64,000 nucleotides of DNA from Codonopsis lanceolata (lineage: Eukaryota; Streptophyta; Magnoliopsida; Asterales; Campanulaceae). Made by a program: the position numbers and the translations under genes. Positions 58,738-64,000 of the stretch are shown one piece after another. Below the pieces are notes generated by a model. It was not told the origin of the DNA. It saw nothing but the letters and a program-made list of their open reading frames with translations, and searched no databases. Location: NCBI GenBank assembly GCA_013146195.2, contig CM028377.1:28996602-29060601 (forward strand), read 5' to 3'. Positions within the stretch are counted from its first letter, which is position 1; each line of letters opens with the position of its first letter.

Positions 58738-59865
58738 CCTATTTCGGATAGGTCTCAAAACTCATGATGGCCAACGCCCGCCACGACCTCAAACTCTATT
58801 TGTCCACCATTATCTCTTGGAGCCACTAGATTGTTGACCGGCGCTACTCGACTGATTGGCCTTAAGCTTTGGACAATCTTTCTTCAAGTGAGTTCCGTCA
58901 CCACAATAGTAACACTTCCCAATCTTTCCCCAACACCTATCCTCGGTGTGTCCTGTCCTCTTACAAAAGTTACATGTCAACTCATCAACTCGTCTTCTCC
59001 GAGTAGAAGTAGTAACACCACTCCGGCCACCCGACGCACCTTTCCTTGACTAAGCTGTTTGAGGTCTGTGCGCCTTCTCTTATCCTCGGGGCCCTATTAG
59101 TCTTTGATATTTTCTTTTGAGCGTACTCCTCGATGTCCAACTCCATCGCATATGCGATCCACGACCCTTGGTGTCAAGTAGCGATAATGGAATAAGGCGC
59201 CTCACGATATTTCGTCTTCGGGCCTTTCACAAACCTCTCGGTCTTCCTAGCCTCATCGGCACCAAGTAACTTCTGATACGAGCCAACTCCATAAACTTTG
59301 TTGAATCTTGAGCCACTGTCATATCTCCTTGTTCTAACACTAGGAATTCCATCTCTCTTCTTTCTCGAGTTCTTTGTAGGAATAAACCGTACCATAAACT
59401 CCTTGACAAAGTTTTCCCACACTCGCGGCACTCCATCTTTGTCTCCAATGATCTCGTATTTCAAGCCACCAATGCTCGGCCGCACCATCAATCTAAACAC
59501 CGCTAAGGTAACCATTTCTTCGATGTACAACCCAAAACTACAAAGATCTTCTCCATGCTTTCTAGCCAATGTTCCGCCTTAACGATATCGGCTCTCCGTC
59601 AAAACTTTCGGTTTAAACTTCAAGAATTTCGCAAGGGCAGGTAGAATCGTCTTCCAGTCCAAACATCCGTTGAGGAGTCACGCGCGGATCGTTAACATTC
59701 TCTCCCCTCTCGCCGCCACGTACTCGAACAAGGTATAATAGAACTAGCTCCACGCCAAGTTCCGACATAATACGCCTACAAAGAACACTCGGTGTTAATA
59801 ACTCAACAATAAACCTAACCCAAACAAGGCCAAGGAACCTATCTTGGCGAAATAGCTAACCTATA
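58738..59865 (-). pseudogene. Array gag 1 (broken)
   Basis: Minus-strand gag in several frames. The core EEMVTLAVFRL and VPRVWENFVKEFMVRF lie near 59385-59520. Downstream the same zinc-knuckle region as in the other units appears (CNFCKRTGHTEDRC and CYYCGDGTHLKKDC, near 58870-58985), but no single frame spans it. Breaks are mostly 1-2 base insertions or deletions relative to units 2 and 3. Confidence 0.75.
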
Positions 59866-59876
59866 GCTCGATACCA

Positions 59877-61077
59877 AGCGACCCGACCCAGGACTCAATG
59901 CGAAATCCCAAGGTCGTGCCGTCAAGACAAGCTAAAAGACGGACAAGCACCCGCTAAGCGTAGTGGTGCGAGTTAAGAGTTGAACCAACAAACTCTAAGC
60001 AGGAAGGTAAAGCCATAACGGCAATGCGGAACAACTAAAAACTAAAATCTGCGGAAGCAAATCATAAGTGGAACCCAAGCTTATAATTATAAACTAAGGA
60101 ATACAAGGTGAGAGCGACTATTTCTCGACAAATCTACGACTTCGCATGGCGCAACATTGAGCACGGACAACAAACCATCGGCAAACCTAAGGCCGGCGAA
60201 TCAGAGAATACCAACTTGATAAACAACCACTCAGCGGCTACAACATGCCTTGGGAGGGACAAATCAACTAAACGAATAAGATACTAAATACTAACAACTA
60301 AACCAATGTCTCTCGACTAAAGTTGTCGGAGACAGAAATAACAATAACATAATACTAGAACTTGCGAGCTAAAACCTTGCTCGGAAAGACAACGAATAAC
60401 CTCTAAATAAATACAATAGCTCAACCAAACAAGTCGGCTCCCAAAATAATACGATAAAATACTAAAATAACTACCCAAGTAAAGTTTACATAACTTTACA
60501 TCCGTGTCTCACAAGATGATAAATACATTAATAATAATAATATTAACTCCAAGCTATTGCAGGAAGACCACACCTGCTATCCAACAAGCACCGGCTGCAG
60601 CACTAACGAGCTTCTGCAAAAACTAAGGAAAACAAACACAGGAGTGAGTCATAATGACTTCGATTAAGTTATATTACTCATTACATAAAACACATCTTTA
60701 TATAATATACAAACATCATACCAAACCAATAAGTATCAATATACAATTCATGCTTCATATATACATATATATTATGGTCTTTATATATATATCAACACAA
60801 AACCACAATTCTATATATAACATAGTCTTATACATATATATACTAAACAAGAACCCATACACCACGTGCGATTACCTACCGGTAATCCACAAAACAAACC
60901 ATATCATATATCGATCTCACATTGGGGTATTATTTCCGATCGAGCAAATAACCAATATTACACAATACACCATATAATGTATGTATGAATCCACATGAGC
61001 TAACGATTAAAGCGTACTCATAATAACGGTAATAGTACGACGATATAATATATACATATATACAAGAATGTACCTTC
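59877..61077 (-). repeat. Array LTR 2
   Basis: Homologous to LTR 1 and LTR 3, but its start has lost the TGTGACA bases and reads GCGACCCGACCCAGG. The adjoining primer site is reduced to GCTCGATACCA on the plus strand (59866-59876). The palindromic motif at 60646-60659 has lost its final C. Confidence 0.75.
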
Positions 61078-62213
61078 CTATTTCGGATAGGTCTCAAAAC
61101 TCCAGCGATGGCCAACCGCCGCAGCGACTGCGACCTCAAACTCTATTTGTCCACCATTATCTCTCTTGGAGCCACTAGATTGTTGCGCTACTCGGTGATT
61201 GGCCTTAAGCTTTGGACAATCTTTCTTCAAGTGAGTTCCGTCACCACAATAGTAACACTTCCCAATCTTTCCCCAACACCTATCCTCGGTGTGTCCTGTC
61301 CTCTTACAAAAGTTACATGTCAACTCATCAACTCGTCTTCTCAGAGGTAGAAGTAGTAACACCCTCCGGCCACCCGAGCACCTTTCCTGACTAGCTGTTT
61401 GAGGTCTTTTGCCTTCTCTTATCCTCGGGGCCCTATTAGTCTTTGATATTTTCTTTTGAGCGTACTCCTCGATGTCCAACTCCATCGCATATGCACGATC
61501 CACGGCCCCTTGGTAATCCAAGTAGCGATAATGGAATAAGGCGCCTTCGATATTTCGTCTTCAGGCCTTTCACAAACCTCTCGGTCTTCCTAGCCTCATC
61601 GGCGCCAAGTAACTTCTGATAACGAGAGCCAACTCCATAAACTTTGTTGAATCTTGAGCCACGGTCATATCTCCTTGTTCTAACACTAGGAATTCCATCT
61701 CTTCTTTCTCTAGTTACTGCTTAGGACTAAACCGTACCATAAACTCCTTGACAAAGTTTTCCCACACTCGCGGCACTCCATGCTGTCTCCAATGATCTCG
61801 TATTTCAAGCCACCAATGCTCGGCCGCACCATCCAATCTAAACACCGCTAAGGTAACCATTTCTTCTGATGTACAACCCAAAACTACAAAGATCTTCTCC
61901 ATGCTTTCTAGCCAATGTTCCGCCTTAACAGTATCTGGCTCTCCGTCAAAACTTTCCGGTTTAAACTTCAAGAATTTCGCAAGGACAGTAGAATCGTCTT
62001 TCCAAACATACATTTGAGGAGTCACAGCGGATCGTTAACATTCTCTCCCCCTCGCCGCCACGAGCTGTACTCGAACAAGGTATAATAGAACTAGCTCCAC
62101 GCCAAGTTCCCGACATAATACGCCTACAAAGAACACTCAGTGTTAATAACTCAACAATAAACCTAACCCAAACAAGGCCAAGGAACCTATCTTGGCGAAA
62201 TAGCTAACCTATA
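61078..62213 (-). pseudogene. Array gag 2 (two long frames)
   Basis: The frame 62025-61714 encodes the gag domain (AEHWLESMEKIFVVLGC, then EEMVTLAVFRLDGAAEHWW). After a break, 61521-61078 encodes the C-terminal part: AYAMELDIEEYAQKK, then two CCHC zinc knuckles CNFCKRTGHTEDRC and CYYCGDGTHLKKDC. In the family, this protein packages retrotransposon RNA into particles. It ends at a stop at 61078 next to the LTR, with no pol. This is the best preserved unit, but at least one frameshift near 61520-61710 divides it. Confidence 0.85.
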
Positions 62214-62225
62214 GCTCTGATACCA
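62214..62225 (-). promoter_or_regulatory. Primer binding site of the array (initiator Met-tRNA)
   Basis: On the minus strand TGGTATCAGAGC, complementary to initiator Met-tRNA, lies 2 bases after the LTR end (...CTGTCACA). This sets the element's orientation and the LTR boundary at 62228. Confidence 0.9.
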
Positions 62226-62227
62226 AC

Positions 62228-63440
62228 TGTGACAGCCCGACCCGGACTCCAATGCGAAATCCCAAGGTCGTGCCGTCAAGACAAGCTAAAAGACGGACAA
62301 GCACCCGCTAAGCGTAGTGGTGCGAGTTAAGAGTTGAACCAACAAACTCTAAACAGGAAGGTAAAGCCATAACGGCAATACGGAACAACTAAAAACTAAA
62401 ATCTGCGGAAGCAAATCATAAGTGGAACCCAAGCTTATAATTATAAACTAAGGAATACAAGGCTGAGAGACGACTATTTCTCGACAAATCTACGACTCGC
62501 GTGACGCAACATTGCGCACGGACAACAAACCATCGGCAAACCTAAGGCCGGCGAATCAACAGAATACCAACCTGATAAACAACCACTCAACGGCTACAAC
62601 ATGCCGGAGGGACAAATCAACTAAACGAATAAGATACTAAATACTAACAACTAAACCAATGTCTCTCGACTAAAGTTGTCGGAGACAGAAATAACAATAA
62701 CATAATACTAAAACTTGCGAGCTAAAACCTTGCTCGGAAAGACAACAGAATAACCTCTAAATAAATACAATAGCTCAACCAAACAAGTCGGCTCCCAAAA
62801 TAATACGATAAAATACTAACATAACTACCCAAGTAAAGTTTACATAACTTTACATCCGTGTCTCACAAGATGATAAATACATTAATAATAATAATATTAA
62901 CTCCAAGCTATTGCCCGGAAGACCACCTGCTATCCAACAAGCACCCGAAGCTGCAACGCGCACTAACGAGATTACTGCAAAAACTAAGGAAAACAAACAC
63001 ACGGAGTGAGTCATAATGACTCAGTAAGTTATATTACTCATTACATAAAACACATCTTTATATAATATACAAACATCATACCAAACCAATAAGTATCAAT
63101 ATACAATTCATGCTTCATATATACATATATATTATGGTCTTTATATATATATCAACACAAAACCACAATTCTATATATAACATAGTCTTATACATATATA
63201 TACTAAACAAGAACCCATACACCACGTGCGATTACCTACCGGTAATCCACAAAACAAACCATATCATATATCGATCTCACATTGGGGTATTATTCCCGAT
63301 CGAGCAAATAACCAATATTACACAATACACCATATAATGTATGTATGAATCCACATGAGCTAACGATTAAAGCGCGTACTCATAATAACGGTAATAGTAA
63401 CGACGATATAATATATACATATATACAAGAATGTACCTTC
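62228..63440 (-). repeat. Array LTR 3
   Basis: Starts TGTGACAGCCCGACCCGG and is nearly identical to LTR 1, including GAGTCATAATGACTC (63008-63022). The right limit is placed at the gag stop region. Confidence 0.8.
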
Positions 63441-64000
63441 CTATTTCGGATAGGTCTCAAAACTCCGCAATGGCCAACCGCCACGCGCACACGACCTCAA
63501 ACTCTAGGCTGTTTACCATTATCTCTCTTGGAGCCACTAGATTGTTGACCGGCGCTACTCGACTGATTGGCCTTAAGCTTTGGACAATCTTTCTTCAAGT
63601 GAGTTCCGTCACCACAATAGTAACACTTCCCAATCTTTCCCCAACACCTATCCTCGGTGTGTCCTGTCCTCTTACAAAAGTTACATGTCAACTCATCAAC
63701 TCGTCTTCTCCGAGTAGAAGTAGTAACACCACTCCGGCCACCCGAACGCACCTTTCCTTGACTAACTGTTTGAGGTGCTGACTGCCTTCTCTTATCCTCA
63801 GGGCCCCTATTAGTCTTTGATATTTTCTTTTGAGCGTACTCCTCGATGTCCAACTCCATCGCATATGCACGATCCACGACCCTTGGTAATCCGTAGCGAT
63901 AATGGAATAAGCGCCTACGATATTTCGTCTTCGGGCCTTTCACAAACCTCTCGGTCTTCCTAGCCTCATCGGCACCAAGTAACTACGATGCGAGCCAACT
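63441..64000 (-). pseudogene. Array gag 3 (partial, runs off the window)
   Basis: Minus-strand frame 63943-63497 holds AYAMELDIEEYAQKK and both zinc knuckles (CNFCKRTGHTEDRC, CYYCGDGTHLKKDC). Its C-terminus differs from unit 2 because of small indels. The N-terminal gag domain lies beyond the window edge. Confidence 0.8.

Larger units (their letters stand above)
57527..64000 (-). mobile_element. Tandem array of LTR-gag units (TR-GAG-like), open at the right
   Basis: Three LTRs start at 57527, about 59877 and 62228, with a period of about 2,350 bp. Between successive LTRs there is only a minus-strand gag region of about 1.1 kb; no protease, integrase, reverse transcriptase or RNase H is seen. 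The left edge is the start of an LTR in unrelated sequence; the right edge is beyond the window. The organisation matches the non-autonomous class called TR-GAG, here repeated head to tail. Confidence 0.85.

Noticed and set aside
1..64000. Plastid or mitochondrial DNA insertion
   Set aside because: No organellar gene sequence was recognised; the tRNA-Trp-like relic matches the nuclear, not the plastid, form.

Overview
This is a window of plant nuclear DNA, most likely from a eudicot. It is AT-rich, gene-poor and packed with nested transposable elements: LTR retrotransposons with initiator-Met tRNA primer sites, Stowaway and Tourist MITEs, Mutator-like foldback elements, CACTA elements, a LINE relic and a probable Helitron end. 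Only one convincing intact host gene is visible: a two-exon CYP736A-type (CYP71 clan) cytochrome P450 on the minus strand at 43418-45125. Two other pieces of host gene are present: an orphan first exon of a cytochrome b5 gene (7765-7851, minus) and a decayed tRNA-Trp-like gene (48329-48401).

Layout. 1-9 kb: a Stowaway MITE, an 82-bp tandem repeat, a decayed MULE transposase, a CACTA-type terminus with a palindromic repeat array, then the cytochrome b5 exon and its upstream region. A 100-N assembly gap lies at 9324-9423. 9.4-18 kb: small duplications, a short TIR element, a LINE relic, a second Stowaway, and a deleted Ty1/copia element whose 5' LTR carries a Tourist-like MITE. 18-22 kb: a probable 2.2-kb solo LTR and simple repeats. 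22.2-28.1 kb: a cluster of long-TIR foldback elements, three of them with 9-bp target-site duplications (one 8/9). 28.4-43.3 kb: almost entirely LTRs, including a pair of solo LTRs nested in opposite orientation and a 4.74-kb solo LTR, ending with a copia 5' end just downstream of the P450. 43.4-45.3 kb: the P450 and its promoter. 45.3-53 kb: a CACTA element, the tRNA relic, MITEs and a Helitron-like end with internal repeats. 53.5-57.5 kb: a copia gag relic cut by an LTR, then an LTR-like block holding an intact TRIM element. 57.5-64 kb: a tandem array of LTR-gag units with no pol region, running out of the window.

Most of the window is the record of repeated insertion, solo-LTR formation and deletion. 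Ages can be ordered in places: a MITE sits inside a copia LTR, a solo LTR sits inside another of its own family, and a TRIM sits inside an older LTR. The most unusual structures are the gag-only LTR array, the nearly palindromic Mutator-type foldback element, and a short inverted-repeat motif shared by otherwise different LTR families. All calls come from reading the sequence; no database search was run.
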